Counted from the first letter of the stretch, positions 24,624 to 34,029 are shown. The stretch: 64,000 nucleotides of DNA from DATHTC01 sp035456465 (GCA_035456465.1 DATIDD010000001.1:39007-103006); one strand, 5' to 3'. A program made the numbers and translations. The notes: generated by a model not told the origin, from the sequence alone.

Positions 24624-25519
24624 GCGTGCAGGCCCCCACGACGGCCGGCGAGTGGACCGGCGAGAACGTCTCCGTCGCCGAGATCGAGCGGCAGTTCGCC
24701 GAGCTCCGCCAGCAGTCGGCGAGAGCCGGAGTCCCCGAGCTGCGGACGAGCGTCAGCTCGCACGTCGCGTGGGTGCCGCCGGAGTGGGCGCAGAAGGCGG
24801 TCGAGGCCCTCGCGGGGCTGGAGGAGCGGCATCCGTCCCGGACGATCCTGCTGTTCCCGGAGGAGCGGTCGGGGCGCGACGCGATCGACGCCGAGGTGTC
24901 GCTGCGATGCTTCACGATGCCGGGGCTCGAGCACCACGTCTGCTCGGAGGTGGCGATGCTGCGCCTCCGGGGGCGCCGAGCCGCCGCGCCCGCGAGCATC
25001 GTCGCGCCGCTGCTGATCCCCGACCTCCCCGCGTTCCTCCGCTGGCGCGGGGTGCCGCCCTTCGGGCGCGAGCCGTTCGCGCAGATGCTCGACGTCGTCG
25101 ACCGGCTGATCGTCGACTCGACGGAGTGGGAGGCACTGCCTGCGCCCTACGCGCAGCTCGCGGAGAGCTTCGACCGCGTCGCCGTCTCGGACATCGCCTG
25201 GGCGCGCACGAGCCGCTGGCGGCGGCAGCTCGCGACCCTGTGGCCGGGGATCGCGTCGGTCCGGCGGATCCACGTGACCGCGACGCCCGCGCAGGCACAC
25301 CTGCTCGCCGGCTGGCTGCGCTCGCGGCTGGGCCGACCGGAGCTCGAGCTCGAGATCACGGAGGCCGACACCCTGGAGGGCGTCGACGTCGACGGCGTCC
25401 CGGCGCCCTTCCCGCCGGGCGATCCGCCCGCGCCGAGCGACCTGCTCTCGGACGAGCTCGACCAGTTCGGGCGGGACCCGATCTACGAGGCGGCGGTCCG
25501 GGCCGCCCCGGGCTCCTAG
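24608..25519 (+). CDS. opcA: Glucose-6-phosphate dehydrogenase assembly protein OpcA
   Basis: About 303 residues. OpcA associates with Zwf in actinobacteria and cyanobacteria and affects its assembly or activity. The sequence shows the family blocks SSHVAWVPPEWA, HPSRTILLFPEE, a RCFTMPGLEHHVCSEVAML segment and DLPAFLRWRGVPPFG. Two starts are possible: ATG 24608, used here, which overlaps zwf by 16 bases, or GTG 24620, which would give the GTGA overlap common in this operon. It ends the pentose phosphate operon; the next gene is convergent, 19 bases away. Confidence 0.9.
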   Translation: MASAVSVQAPTTAGEWTGENVSVAEIERQFAELRQQSARAGVPELRTSVSSHVAWVPPEWAQKAVEALAGLEERHPSRTILLFPEERSGRDAIDAEVSLRCFTMPGLEHHVCSEVAMLRLRGRRAAAPASIVAPLLIPDLPAFLRWRGVPPFGREPFAQMLDVVDRLIVDSTEWEALPAPYAQLAESFDRVAVSDIAWARTSRWRRQLATLWPGIASVRRIHVTATPAQAHLLAGWLRSRLGRPELELEITEADTLEGVDVDGVPAPFPPGDPPAPSDLLSDELDQFGRDPIYEAAVRAAPGS

Positions 25520-25538
25520 CCCGAGCGGGCGTGGAGGC

Positions 25539-27437
25539 CTAGCGCTCGCCGACGACGCGGAAGGTCGGCCGCGCGATCCGGATGCGCACCGGATCCGACC
25601 ACGACATCGGCTGCGCGCCCGTCGGCGCCGAGTAGTTGATCCCGCGGACGCGGTAGTACCAGGTGCCCGGGCGGAGCGGCAGCGTCACGGCGGTGGACGC
25701 GGTGACCACCGGGGCGGCCGCGGCACGGAACGGGTAGCGCGTGCGGCTCCACTGCACCTCGTACGCGCTCGCGCCCAGCGCGGGCGCCCACGCGACGAGC
25801 GGCGCGCCGTAGAACGACGACGACCGCGACACGGCCGAGACGAGGCGTCCCTTCGGCGAGAGGCCGGACGCGTACGGGGCGGACGCCGCGGTGACGACGG
25901 GCTCGCTCGTCTTGCCGAAGGAGAGGACGCGGCCGGCGGCGCAGGCCTCCTGCGCCAGCTCCAGGTCGCGGTACTCGACGGAGGCGCCGGCGCGGACGAC
26001 GGCCTCGCCGGGCCCGTGCGCGAAGGCGAGCGGTGCCGAGAGCTGGATCGTGCTGCCGGACACGGCGACGACCGTGGCGCGGTCCTGACTCGGCGACACG
26101 CCGATCGTGACCTGGTCGCCGGCGGCGAGTCCGGAGCCCGACACCGCGACCGCGGTCGCGCCGACCGCGGCTCCGCCGGAGAGCGTCAGCGAAAGCGCGT
26201 CCGGCGACACCGGTACGACCGGCACGGCCGTCCACCAGTAGCGGCCGCGCGGCCAGTCGGTGTCCCAGAGGTCGACGGGGGCGCCGACGTTCTGCGGCGT
26301 CGTGAACGTCCCGGCCGGCGTCGTCCCCGTGGTCGGGTCGGCGCTCTTGGCGTTCGGCGAGTACGGCGCGGCGCTCGCCTGCTGCTCGGTCGTCTCGACG
26401 CGCTCGAGGTCGTAGGTGGTCGTGACCGGCTCCTTGCCGTCGCGCAGGAACGTGCGCCGCGCCGCGGCGATCGTCGAGTCCGTCGTCGGGAGCGCCAGCG
26501 GGCCGAACGGCCTCGGCGCGTACGCGGGCCCGCCGACCACGGCGCCGCGGAAGACCGCGTTCACGCAGTCGCGGTCGGTGAAGACGTAGACGCGGTACAG
26601 CTCGGCGGTCTGGCCGTAGACGGACCGGTTGCCGGAGAAGAGGAAGGCGGGCATGAGCTGGTGCGCCGCCGTCGCCCGCGGGCCCGAGACGGCGTCCGAG
26701 ACGGTGCCGCCGAGCGCCATCGGCCCCGAGGCGAAGGCCGGGTTCTGCGTCGTGTAGACGGGGCTCCACGGGCCGTAGCTCACGGCGGGAAGCCCGTTCG
26801 CGCGCTCGCCGTAGAGGCGACGGACCGCGCGCACGCGCCACTTCACCTGGCCGGCGTAGGTCGCGCTCTGGTGGAACGTGTACCACTCGCGCTCGTCGGC
26901 GACGTTCGTGTACACGGTGAACTGCTTGCTCGTCCCGTCGGGGAACAGGTACCAGACCGTGTAGCCGGTCGCGCCCTCGACGGGCGTCCAGCGGAGCAGC
27001 CCGGGGAAGCTCTCGAGCGGCACGGGCAGCGAGGGCCAGCGCATCGTGAAGCCGTACGGCCGGCTCCACGGGGTGACCGCCTTCGCGCGGACGGCGCGGA
27101 CCCGCGCGTACAGCGAGTACGGGCTGCCGGTGATCCACGGGAGCGAGATCGGGACGGCGGCGGCCGGGGAGGTGAGCGCCTCGTCCGAGTAGACGATCCC
27201 GCTGTCGCGGAAGAGGCTCGAGGTCGAGAGCTGGAACTCGTACCGACGCGCACCGGCGACGGGGTTCCAGGCGAACGAGGGAGTGCGCGCGAACGTGTCG
27301 CGGCGGGGCTCGTCGGCGCGGAGGAGGAAGCCGTGCAGGCCGGTCGGCCCGCCGTTGCCGGCGGCGCGGGCAGGCGCCGCGGGCGCGGCGACGAGCAGCG
27401 CGGCGAGGCACGCGAGTGCGAGGCGGAGGGCGCGCAT
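25539..27437 (-). CDS. Secreted protein with fibronectin type III-like domains
   Basis: A 632-residue protein with a clear Sec signal peptide (residues 1-25, cleavage near ARA/AG). The mature part shows repeated FN3-like features: FAWNPVAGARRYEFQLS, LRWTPVEGATGYTVWY, AWAPALGASAYEVQWS, each followed by a WYYRVRG-like strand. One central segment (about 430-490) resembles a bacterial Ig-like repeat. No catalytic motif is visible, so an adhesive or structural surface role is likely. The start codon lies inside a small ATCCAC/GTGGAT hairpin (27436-27450). Confidence 0.75.
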   Translation of the reverse strand: MRALRLALACLAALLVAAPAAPARAAGNGGPTGLHGFLLRADEPRRDTFARTPSFAWNPVAGARRYEFQLSTSSLFRDSGIVYSDEALTSPAAAVPISLPWITGSPYSLYARVRAVRAKAVTPWSRPYGFTMRWPSLPVPLESFPGLLRWTPVEGATGYTVWYLFPDGTSKQFTVYTNVADEREWYTFHQSATYAGQVKWRVRAVRRLYGERANGLPAVSYGPWSPVYTTQNPAFASGPMALGGTVSDAVSGPRATAAHQLMPAFLFSGNRSVYGQTAELYRVYVFTDRDCVNAVFRGAVVGGPAYAPRPFGPLALPTTDSTIAAARRTFLRDGKEPVTTTYDLERVETTEQQASAAPYSPNAKSADPTTGTTPAGTFTTPQNVGAPVDLWDTDWPRGRYWWTAVPVVPVSPDALSLTLSGGAAVGATAVAVSGSGLAAGDQVTIGVSPSQDRATVVAVSGSTIQLSAPLAFAHGPGEAVVRAGASVEYRDLELAQEACAAGRVLSFGKTSEPVVTAASAPYASGLSPKGRLVSAVSRSSSFYGAPLVAWAPALGASAYEVQWSRTRYPFRAAAAPVVTASTAVTLPLRPGTWYYRVRGINYSAPTGAQPMSWSDPVRIRIARPTFRVVGER

Positions 27438-27474
27438 CCACGAGGTGGATCGGCAGCGCCGGGGTGCCCGCTGT

Positions 27475-27488
27475 CCCTCGAACGAGGG
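27475..27488 (-). terminator. Weak hairpin after the amidase gene
   Basis: CCCTC and GAGGG pair across a short loop 5-18 bases after the amidase stop. Small, without a U-run; it may only slow transcription. Confidence 0.25.
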
Positions 27489-27492
27489 AGGG

Positions 27493-28620
27493 TCAGACCC
27501 GGGCCGCGGGCGCGAGCGCCGTCTCCAGCAGGCGGCCGGCGGCGAGCACGAGCGCGTCGTCGCGGCCGACGAGCTGTACCGAGGCCGGCAGCCCGTCTTC
27601 CGCGGCCCCGCACGGCAGCGCGAGCGCGGGCAGGCCTGTGGCGTTGAACGGGTACGTGTTCTCGATCAGCCGCTCGCGGACGTCGAGGTCGCCGGTGCCG
27701 CCGGCCCCGAGGGGCGGCGCGACGATCGGCAGCGTGGGCGTCACCACGAGCTCGACGCCGGCGAGCGCGTCGGCGATGCGCTCCCGGTAGCGCTCGCGCT
27801 CGCGCTCGGCCGCGTCGGCCTCGGCGTCGGACACCGCCAGACATCGCTCGACCTTCACGCGCACGTCCTCGCCGTACAGGTCGGAGGCGTCCGCGAACAA
27901 CTCGCGGTGGACGTCGGCGACCTCGCGCATGAACGCGGCGTACGTCCGGTCGGCACGCGGGAGCTCCAGCGTCGCGCGGCGCGGGAATCGTGCCGCGGCC
28001 GCCTCCACCCGCGCCCGCACGAGCGGGTCGGCAGGCTCGAGCCACGCCACGCCGACCCGCACCTCCTCGAGCGACCCGAGCGTCCGCGGCTCCCATCCCG
28101 GCGCGAGCGCCGCGAGCATGGCCTCGCAGCGGGCGACGTCGCGGGCCATCGGCCCCGCGTGGTCGAACGACGAGGCGAGCGGGAAGCAGCCGTCGAGCGG
28201 GACGAGCCCGTACGAGGGCTTGAAGCCGACGACGCCGCAGCAGGCGGCCGGGATCCGGATCGAGCCGCCGGAATCGGTGCCGATCGCCGCGTCGGCGAGG
28301 CCGGCCGCGAGCGCCGCCGCCGAGCCGCCGCTCGACCCGCCCGCGACCCGTCCCGGCGCCCGGGGGTTCGGGACGGCGCCGAAGTGGGGGTTCTCGGAGG
28401 TCGTCCCGTACGCGAACTCGTGGAGGTTCGTCTTCCCGACGACGGCGTAGCCTGCGGCCACGAGCCGCGCCACCGCCTCGGCCGTCGCGTCGGGGACGTG
28501 GGCGGCGAAGATCGCCGACCCGTACGTCGTCACGAGTCCGGCCGTGTCGAACAGGTCCTTCACGGCGAGCGGGATCCCCGCGCCGACCTCCTCGGGCCGC
28601 GCGAGGAAGATGCCCTCCAC
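27493..28620 (-). CDS. Amidase signature family enzyme
   Basis: A 375-residue hydrolase of the amidase signature family. The Ser-cisSer-Lys triad is readable: Lys21 in LAVKDLF, Ser96 in AGGSSGGS and Ser120 in DSGGSIRIPA. The N-terminal helix that normally precedes IPLAVKD is missing, so this is a compact member (usual 450-490). GTG start one base after the preceding gene's stop. No gatB or gatC is nearby, so it is not evidently part of the tRNA-dependent amidotransferase; substrate unknown. Its place behind the oxidase genes looks incidental. Confidence 0.82.
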   Translation of the reverse strand: MEGIFLARPEEVGAGIPLAVKDLFDTAGLVTTYGSAIFAAHVPDATAEAVARLVAAGYAVVGKTNLHEFAYGTTSENPHFGAVPNPRAPGRVAGGSSGGSAAALAAGLADAAIGTDSGGSIRIPAACCGVVGFKPSYGLVPLDGCFPLASSFDHAGPMARDVARCEAMLAALAPGWEPRTLGSLEEVRVGVAWLEPADPLVRARVEAAAARFPRRATLELPRADRTYAAFMREVADVHRELFADASDLYGEDVRVKVERCLAVSDAEADAAERERERYRERIADALAGVELVVTPTLPIVAPPLGAGGTGDLDVRERLIENTYPFNATGLPALALPCGAAEDGLPASVQLVGRDDALVLAAGRLLETALAPAARV

Positions 28621-28621
28621 G

Positions 28622-28771
28622 CTAGTCCGCGACGGCGAGGTAGATCAGGGCGACGACGACCGTGCCCGCGAACAGGAGCCAGAACAGCGCGAACAGCGTC
28701 CAGCCCCACACGAGGTTCCGCTGCGCGAGCTCCGGGTTCGTCGTCGGGTCGTTGGGCAGGTGGTCGCTCAC
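28622..28771 (-). CDS. 49-residue single-helix protein in the oxidase operon
   Basis: MSDHLPNDPTTNPELAQRN leads into one membrane helix (about residues 23-45). The GTG overlaps the ctaB stop. Small single-helix subunits of this size are common in aa3/caa3 oxidases (subunit IV-like), so it is probably an oxidase accessory subunit; this rests on position and topology, not on homology. Confidence 0.6.
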   Translation of the reverse strand: MSDHLPNDPTTNPELAQRNLVWGWTLFALFWLLFAGTVVVALIYLAVAD

Positions 28772-29961
28772 AGGACGACCGGGTCGATCGCGGCAGCGGC
28801 GAACAGCAGCGCGAGGTACGCGAGCGAGTAGTGGAACAGCAGCGCCGCGCGCCGGCGCGAGAGGTCGCGCCGCAGGTCCCACGCGAGCCACAGGAACGCG
28901 CCGCCGAGCACGGCCGCGGCCACGCCGTAGAGGAGGCCGAGCCACGGCGTCACCGCGAGCGTGAACGCCACCATCACCACGGAGTAGAGGAGGATCTGTC
29001 GCGCCGTCTCGCGGTCGCCGCGGACGACCGGGAGCATCGGCACGCGCGCCGCCGCGTAGTTGTCCTTGATCAGCAGCGCGAGCGCCCAGAAGTGCGGCGG
29101 CGTCCAGAGGAAGACGACGAGGAAGAGCCAGAGCGCCGGCAGCGCCAGCGAGCCGGTCGCGGCCGCGTAGCCCACGAGCGGCGGCACCGCGCCCGCGGCG
29201 CCGCCGATGACGATGTTCTGCGCGGTCGATCGCTTCAGCCAGCGCGTGTAGACGAGCACGTAGAAGAGGTTCCCCACGAGCGCGAGCACGGCGGTGAGGA
29301 CGTTCGCGAGGGACGCGAGCAGGACGAACGACGCCGCCGACAGCGCGAGCCCGAACTCGAGCGCGCGTGCGGGCGGGACGCGGCCGGCCGCGACCGGGCG
29401 GCGCTCGGTGCGCTTGCCCATGAGCCGGTCGATGTCGGCGTCGAGGAGGTGGTTGAGCGCGCTCGCCCCGCCGCACGCGAGCGCGAGCCCGAGCAGCATC
29501 ACCGCGAGGTCGCCGAGCGGCGGCACGCCCTCCGCGCCGACGAACATGCCGCCGGCGCCGGTCACGAGCAGCAGCGACATGATCCGCGGCTTCGTCAGCG
29601 TCACGTAGTCGCGCCACGGCCCGCCGCTCACCGGCGCGCCGCGGAACGCGAGCGCGGCCGCGACGACGGACGCGGCGAAGGCGACGGCGGCGAGCGCGAC
29701 GTGCGCGGGGCCGAGCCACCACGTCAGGCTCGCGCCCGCGAACGCGGCCGCGGCGACCCAGGCCGCGAGGCGCAGCCGCGGGTAGGCCTGCCACGCCGCG
29801 ACGGCGAGCGCCGCGAGCGGCGGCATCGCGATCGCCACGAGCGCGCGGTGGGTGAGGCCGAGCGGGCCGCTGACGACGGCGACGGCGGTCGCGGCGGCCG
29901 CGCCGACCGCGCACAGGCGCAGCCACGGGCCCGGCGCGGCGGGGCGGAGGCGCTCGCTCAC
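28768..29961 (-). CDS. ctaB: Protoheme IX farnesyltransferase with N-terminal membrane extension
   Basis: A 397-residue UbiA-family enzyme that farnesylates heme b to heme O, needed for the oxidase encoded just upstream. The core begins at YVTLTKPRIM (about residue 117) and has the prenyl-diphosphate motif NHLLDADIDRLMGKRTERRP and the second YTRWLKRST block. The first 115 residues hold about four extra hydrophobic helices not normal for CtaB (about 300 residues). They might be a fused membrane module or heme-handling domain. GTG overlapping the ctaD stop. Confidence 0.92.
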   Translation of the reverse strand: MSERLRPAAPGPWLRLCAVGAAAATAVAVVSGPLGLTHRALVAIAMPPLAALAVAAWQAYPRLRLAAWVAAAAFAGASLTWWLGPAHVALAAVAFAASVVAAALAFRGAPVSGGPWRDYVTLTKPRIMSLLLVTGAGGMFVGAEGVPPLGDLAVMLLGLALACGGASALNHLLDADIDRLMGKRTERRPVAAGRVPPARALEFGLALSAASFVLLASLANVLTAVLALVGNLFYVLVYTRWLKRSTAQNIVIGGAAGAVPPLVGYAAATGSLALPALWLFLVVFLWTPPHFWALALLIKDNYAAARVPMLPVVRGDRETARQILLYSVVMVAFTLAVTPWLGLLYGVAAAVLGGAFLWLAWDLRRDLSRRRAALLFHYSLAYLALLFAAAAIDPVVL

Positions 29962-31589
29962 GTCTGCTCCGCGAGGCGTCGCCGGAGGTCCCGCAGCGGG
30001 CGCGCGCTCGTCACGTACGGGACGCGGTCGAAGTTCCACGACGGCGGCGGCGAGGTCGTGTACCACTCGAGCGTGTCGGCGAGCCACGGGTCGTTGCCGA
30101 CGCGCCGCCCGCGACGCCGGGTCACGAGGATGTTGACGAAGAAGAGCAGGATCCCGAGCCCCATCACGTACGAGCCGATCGACGAGATCATGTTGTACGT
30201 GTTCATCAGCGTCGTGTCCTCGTAGGTGTAGACCCTCCGCGGCATCCCCGCCAGCCCGAGCATGTGCTGCGGGCCGAAGGTGAGGTTGAAGCCGATGAAC
30301 ACGAGCGCGAACTCGATGCGGCCGAGGAGCGGGTCGAGCATCCGGCCCGCGAGCTTGGGCCACCAGTAGTGGAACGCGCCGAGCATCGCCAGGATCGCGC
30401 CGCCGAAGAGGACGTAGTGCAGGTGTGCGACGACGAAGTACGAGTCGTGCGCCTGCCAGTCGAACGGGAACGCGGCGACGAAGATCCCCGAGATGCCGCC
30501 GAGCGTGAACACGAACAGGAACCCGATCGCGTACAGGAGCGGGACGTCGAAGATGAGGTTCCCGCGCCACAGCGTCGCGACCCAGTTGAAGATCTTGATC
30601 CCCGTCGGCACGCCGATCAGCACGGAAGCGACGAGGAACCAGCCGTTGAGGTAGTCGGGCAGCCCGACGGTGAACATGTGGTGCGCCCACACGAGCATCG
30701 AGAGGAACCCGATCGCGACCGTCGAGAACGCGACCGCCTTGTAGCCGAAGATCGGCTTGCGGGCGAAGACCGGCAGCACCTCCGAGATCACGCCGAACGC
30801 CGGCAGGATCATGATGTAGACCTCGGGGTGGCCGAAGAACCAGAAGGCGTGCTGGTAGAGGACGGGCGCGCCGCCCTCGTTCGCGAGGAAGAAGTGCGTT
30901 CCGGCCTGGCGGTCGAGCAGCAGCAGCGTCAGCCCGGCTGACAGCACCGGCAGGACGGCGACGAGGAGCCACGCGTACACGTAGACCGTCCAGACGAACA
31001 GGGGCATCCGCATCCAGGTCATCCCCGGCGCCCGCATGTTCTGGATCGTGACGATGAAGTTGATCGCGCCGAGGAGCGACGCCGCCGAGAGGATGTGGAT
31101 GCCGAGGATCCAGTAGTCCTGGCCGTTCCCCTCGCTCTGGATCGACAGCGGCGGGTACCCGTACCAGCCCGAGCGCGACGCGCCCTGCGCGGCGAAGAAG
31201 CTCAGCATCAGGACGATCCCGCCGAACAGGAACAGCCAGTACGAGAGCGCGTTCAGGCGCGGGAAGGCCATGTCGCGCGCGCCGATCATCAGCGGCACGA
31301 GGAAGTTCGCGAACCCGGCCCAGACCGGCACGACGACGAGGAACACCATCGTCGTCCCGTGCATCGTGAAGAGCTGGTTGTAGCTGTCGCGGACGACGAA
31401 GTCGTTGTCCGGGACGATCAGCTGCGTGCGGATCAGCAGCGCCATGATCCCGCCCGCGACGAAGAAGACGAGCGACGAGGCGAGGTAGAGGATGCCGATG
31501 CGCTTGTGGTCGACCGTCGTCAGCCACGAGGTGACGCGGCCGCGCATCCAATCGGGCCGGTACCGCTCGACCTCAGCCCTGGCCGCCAC
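29958..31589 (-). CDS. ctaD: Cytochrome c oxidase subunit I
   Basis: A 543-residue, 12-helix heme-copper oxidase subunit. Heme a ligand in FTMHGTTM, the CuB/Tyr block FWFFGHPEVYI and the AHHMFTVG histidine pair, and the heme ligands in AHLHYVLFGG are intact. The E286-type XGHPEV context indicates an A-family (aa3-type) proton-pumping enzyme. It overlaps ctaC by 17 bases and ctaB by 4. No subunit III gene is in this cluster. Confidence 0.96.
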   Translation of the reverse strand: MAARAEVERYRPDWMRGRVTSWLTTVDHKRIGILYLASSLVFFVAGGIMALLIRTQLIVPDNDFVVRDSYNQLFTMHGTTMVFLVVVPVWAGFANFLVPLMIGARDMAFPRLNALSYWLFLFGGIVLMLSFFAAQGASRSGWYGYPPLSIQSEGNGQDYWILGIHILSAASLLGAINFIVTIQNMRAPGMTWMRMPLFVWTVYVYAWLLVAVLPVLSAGLTLLLLDRQAGTHFFLANEGGAPVLYQHAFWFFGHPEVYIMILPAFGVISEVLPVFARKPIFGYKAVAFSTVAIGFLSMLVWAHHMFTVGLPDYLNGWFLVASVLIGVPTGIKIFNWVATLWRGNLIFDVPLLYAIGFLFVFTLGGISGIFVAAFPFDWQAHDSYFVVAHLHYVLFGGAILAMLGAFHYWWPKLAGRMLDPLLGRIEFALVFIGFNLTFGPQHMLGLAGMPRRVYTYEDTTLMNTYNMISSIGSYVMGLGILLFFVNILVTRRRGRRVGNDPWLADTLEWYTTSPPPSWNFDRVPYVTSARPLRDLRRRLAEQT

Positions 31590-32568
31590 CGCCGCCTCCT
31601 CCCGCGAGCGCCTTCGTGAACTCGACGAGCGAGTCCACCTCCTCGTCCGTCCACCCCTGCCCGACCGCCGGCATCTTCCGCCGGCCGTTGCGCACGATCT
31701 GGGCGAGCGCCTCGCGGTCCGCGAGCAGCGGGTTGCCCTCGAGCTTCGGGCCGATCTTCCCCGCGACCGACGGGCCGTGGCACTTCGCGCAGACCGACGT
31801 CCACATCGAGCCGCCGAGCTCCGCGCTCGCAGCGGTCTGCCGCTGCTCCTGGTCGGACAGCCACCGGTCGAACGCCGCCGCCGGCAGGACTTCGACGCTG
31901 CCGCGCATGGTCGCGTGCTGAAGCCCGCAGAACTCGGCGCAGATCACGTCGAACGTCCCCGTCTTCGTCGGGACGACCCTGAACTCGGTCTCCGTCCCGG
32001 GGATCGCGTCGCGCTTGCCCGCGAGGTTCGGCACCCAGAAGCTGTGGATCACGTCCCCGTCCGGCGCGCTCACCGCGAAGGTGACCTCGCGGTCGAGCGG
32101 CAGGCGGACGGTGTCGAAGGCGACGACGCCGTTCGGGTAGACGTAGCGCCAGTAGAACTGGCGGCCCTCGACCTTGACCGTGAAGCCGTCGCCGGCCGCC
32201 TGGCCGGGGTCGACGATCCCGGGAAGCTTGTAGAACACGAACGCGATCACGATCGTGACGAGGCCGACGGCCCCGAGCGTCCAGCCGATCTCGAGCGAGG
32301 AGTTGCCGCGAATCTGCGGGCCCTCGACCTCGCGTCCGCGGCCGCGCGAGCGGAAGCGGAACAGGAAGATCGTGAGGGGGATCGCGACGACGGCGAAGAC
32401 GAAGCTGCCGATGGCGACGAGGAGCCAGTAGACGTCGCGGATGTCGCCCGCGCCGGGGGAGGCGGGGTCCCGCGGCGCGAAGCCGCCGTTCGAGTCGGCG
32501 AGCGCGCTCCCGGCGGCGAGCAGTGCGCCGGCGGCGGCGAGGAGGACGGCGGTCGGGATCCGGCGCAC
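31573..32568 (-). CDS. ctaC: Cytochrome c oxidase subunit II fused to cytochrome c (caa3 type)
   Basis: A 331-residue protein: signal peptide (1-24), two membrane helices, a cupredoxin domain with the CuA ligands in HSFWVPN and CAEFCGLQHATM, then a C-terminal cytochrome c domain with heme motif CAKCH and a distal methionine in KMPAVGQGW. The fused heme marks a caa3-type oxidase that takes electrons directly from the quinol side. GTG start. The minus-strand TAGAAT at 32580-32585 would put transcription very close to the start codon. It is first in the ctaC-D-B operon. Confidence 0.95.
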   Translation of the reverse strand: MRRIPTAVLLAAAGALLAAGSALADSNGGFAPRDPASPGAGDIRDVYWLLVAIGSFVFAVVAIPLTIFLFRFRSRGRGREVEGPQIRGNSSLEIGWTLGAVGLVTIVIAFVFYKLPGIVDPGQAAGDGFTVKVEGRQFYWRYVYPNGVVAFDTVRLPLDREVTFAVSAPDGDVIHSFWVPNLAGKRDAIPGTETEFRVVPTKTGTFDVICAEFCGLQHATMRGSVEVLPAAAFDRWLSDQEQRQTAASAELGGSMWTSVCAKCHGPSVAGKIGPKLEGNPLLADREALAQIVRNGRRKMPAVGQGWTDEEVDSLVEFTKALAGGGGGGGQG

Positions 32569-32584
32569 GTGCGGGTGGCATTCT

Positions 32585-32902
32585 ATGACCGTGTCCGAAG
32601 CTCCCGCTTCGCTTGGGTCGTCACAAGCCGTGCCGAGCCGCGTCCGCCTCCCCGACCACGTGTCGGAAGCGCTCGAGGTGTACGTGAACGGCGTCCGGCA
32701 GGAGTCCGGGAGCGACTACCGGGTCGAGGGCCGTGACCTCGTGTTCGAGCGCCCGCTCGCCGACGAGGGCCGCCTCGGCTTCTGGCGGTGGCTGAGCATC
32801 TTCCTCGGGATCGCAGGCACCTACCGCAAGCACGAGACCGTGGACGTCGTCTACGAGGCCGGGGGCCGTCGACTCGTCGCCACCCAGCTGCCCTTCCGGT
32901 GA
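32585..32902 (+). CDS. Small protein of unknown function upstream of the site-2 protease
   Basis: About 105 residues; beta-rich with a central aromatic segment (GFWRWLSIFLGIAGTYRKHE) that may touch the membrane. No family recognised. The start is uncertain: ATG 32585 leaves only 16 bases to the divergent ctaC start; in-frame GTGs at 32591 and 32630 are alternatives, the latter giving a protein beginning PSRVRLPDHV. Its stop overlaps the protease GTG, so the two are coupled. Confidence 0.6.
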   Translation: MTVSEAPASLGSSQAVPSRVRLPDHVSEALEVYVNGVRQESGSDYRVEGRDLVFERPLADEGRLGFWRWLSIFLGIAGTYRKHETVDVVYEAGGRRLVATQLPFR

Positions 32903-34029
32903 CGTCGAGCATCCGCCTCGGCCGCATCGCCGGCATCGAGATCGGCGTCAACTGGAGCTGGCTCGTCGTCTTCGCGCTGATCGTCTGGTCGATCGCCCTC
33001 GACCTGTCCGACCGCTACGCCTCGCTCTCGGACGCCGGCGCGTTCGTCGCCGCGATCGTGGCCGCGGCGCTGTTCTTCGGCTCCCTGCTCGCGCACGAGC
33101 TCGGGCACGCCGTGGTCGCCCGGCGCGAGGGGATGGAGATCGACGGGATCACGCTGTGGCTGTTCGGCGGCGTGGCGAAGTTCAAGGGGATGTTCCCGAG
33201 CGCCGGCGCCGAGTTCCGGATCGCGATCGCCGGCCCGATCGTGTCGCTCCTGATCGGCCTCGTCTGCGTCGGCCTCGCCTGGCTGCTCCAGCTCACGGAC
33301 GTGGCCGACGGGATCCTCGGCTGGCTCGGCGTCACGAACCTGATCCTGCTCGCGTTCAACATGCTGCCGGCGCTGCCGCTCGACGGCGGGCGGGTGCTCC
33401 GGTCGGCGCTGTGGGCCGCGCGCGACGACTTCCGCTGGGCGACGAGGCTCGCCGCGACCGTCGGCCGCGGCTTCGGCTTCGTGTTCATCGGGCTCGGCGT
33501 CGTCGCGCTCATCAGCTGGGGAGCCGTGGGCGGTGCCTGGCTCGCGTTCATCGGCTGGTTCCTGCTCACGGCGGCGAGCCAGGAGGCCCGGTACGTGCTG
33601 GTGCGCGACGCGCTCGGCGGGCTGCGCGTCGACGACCTGATGGTGCATCACCCCGCCTCGGTCTCCCCCGACCTGACGCTCGGGCAGTTCATGGACGAGA
33701 TCGTGTGGAACCGTCGCTACACGACCTACCCGGTCGTCGACGGCGACGGGCACCCGCTCGGGCTGCTGCCGTTCCGGCGCGTCGCGCAGGTGCCGCGGGG
33801 CGAGTGGGACACGCGGACCGTGCGGCAGTGCATGGTCGCCCTCGACGACGTGCCGACCCTCCGCCCCGAGCAGGAGCTGACGGACGCGCTCCCGGAGCTC
33901 GGTGACGGCGTCGGCCGGGCGCTCGTCCTCGACCGGGACGGCCGGCTCGCCGGGATCCTCTCGGTCACCGACGTGATGCGGGCGCTCGAGGCGGGCGGCC
34001 CGCGCCGGCCCGCGGCCCGCGCCGGCTAG
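32899..34029 (+). CDS. Site-2 protease family metalloprotease with CBS domains
   Basis: A 376-residue M50 intramembrane protease. The zinc motif is LLAHELGHAVV (His66, Glu67, His70), with the third ligand in LPALPLDGGRVLR. About six membrane helices are followed by a C-terminal pair of CBS domains (about 235-370), which bind adenosyl compounds and may gate activity. GTG start overlapping the preceding small gene. The gene faces a HtrA-type lipoprotein and shares its CTAG stop with it. Two-step proteolysis by a trypsin-like site-1 enzyme and a site-2 enzyme is known elsewhere; a link here is only inferred. Confidence 0.92.
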   Translation: MTSSIRLGRIAGIEIGVNWSWLVVFALIVWSIALDLSDRYASLSDAGAFVAAIVAAALFFGSLLAHELGHAVVARREGMEIDGITLWLFGGVAKFKGMFPSAGAEFRIAIAGPIVSLLIGLVCVGLAWLLQLTDVADGILGWLGVTNLILLAFNMLPALPLDGGRVLRSALWAARDDFRWATRLAATVGRGFGFVFIGLGVVALISWGAVGGAWLAFIGWFLLTAASQEARYVLVRDALGGLRVDDLMVHHPASVSPDLTLGQFMDEIVWNRRYTTYPVVDGDGHPLGLLPFRRVAQVPRGEWDTRTVRQCMVALDDVPTLRPEQELTDALPELGDGVGRALVLDRDGRLAGILSVTDVMRALEAGGPRRPAARAG

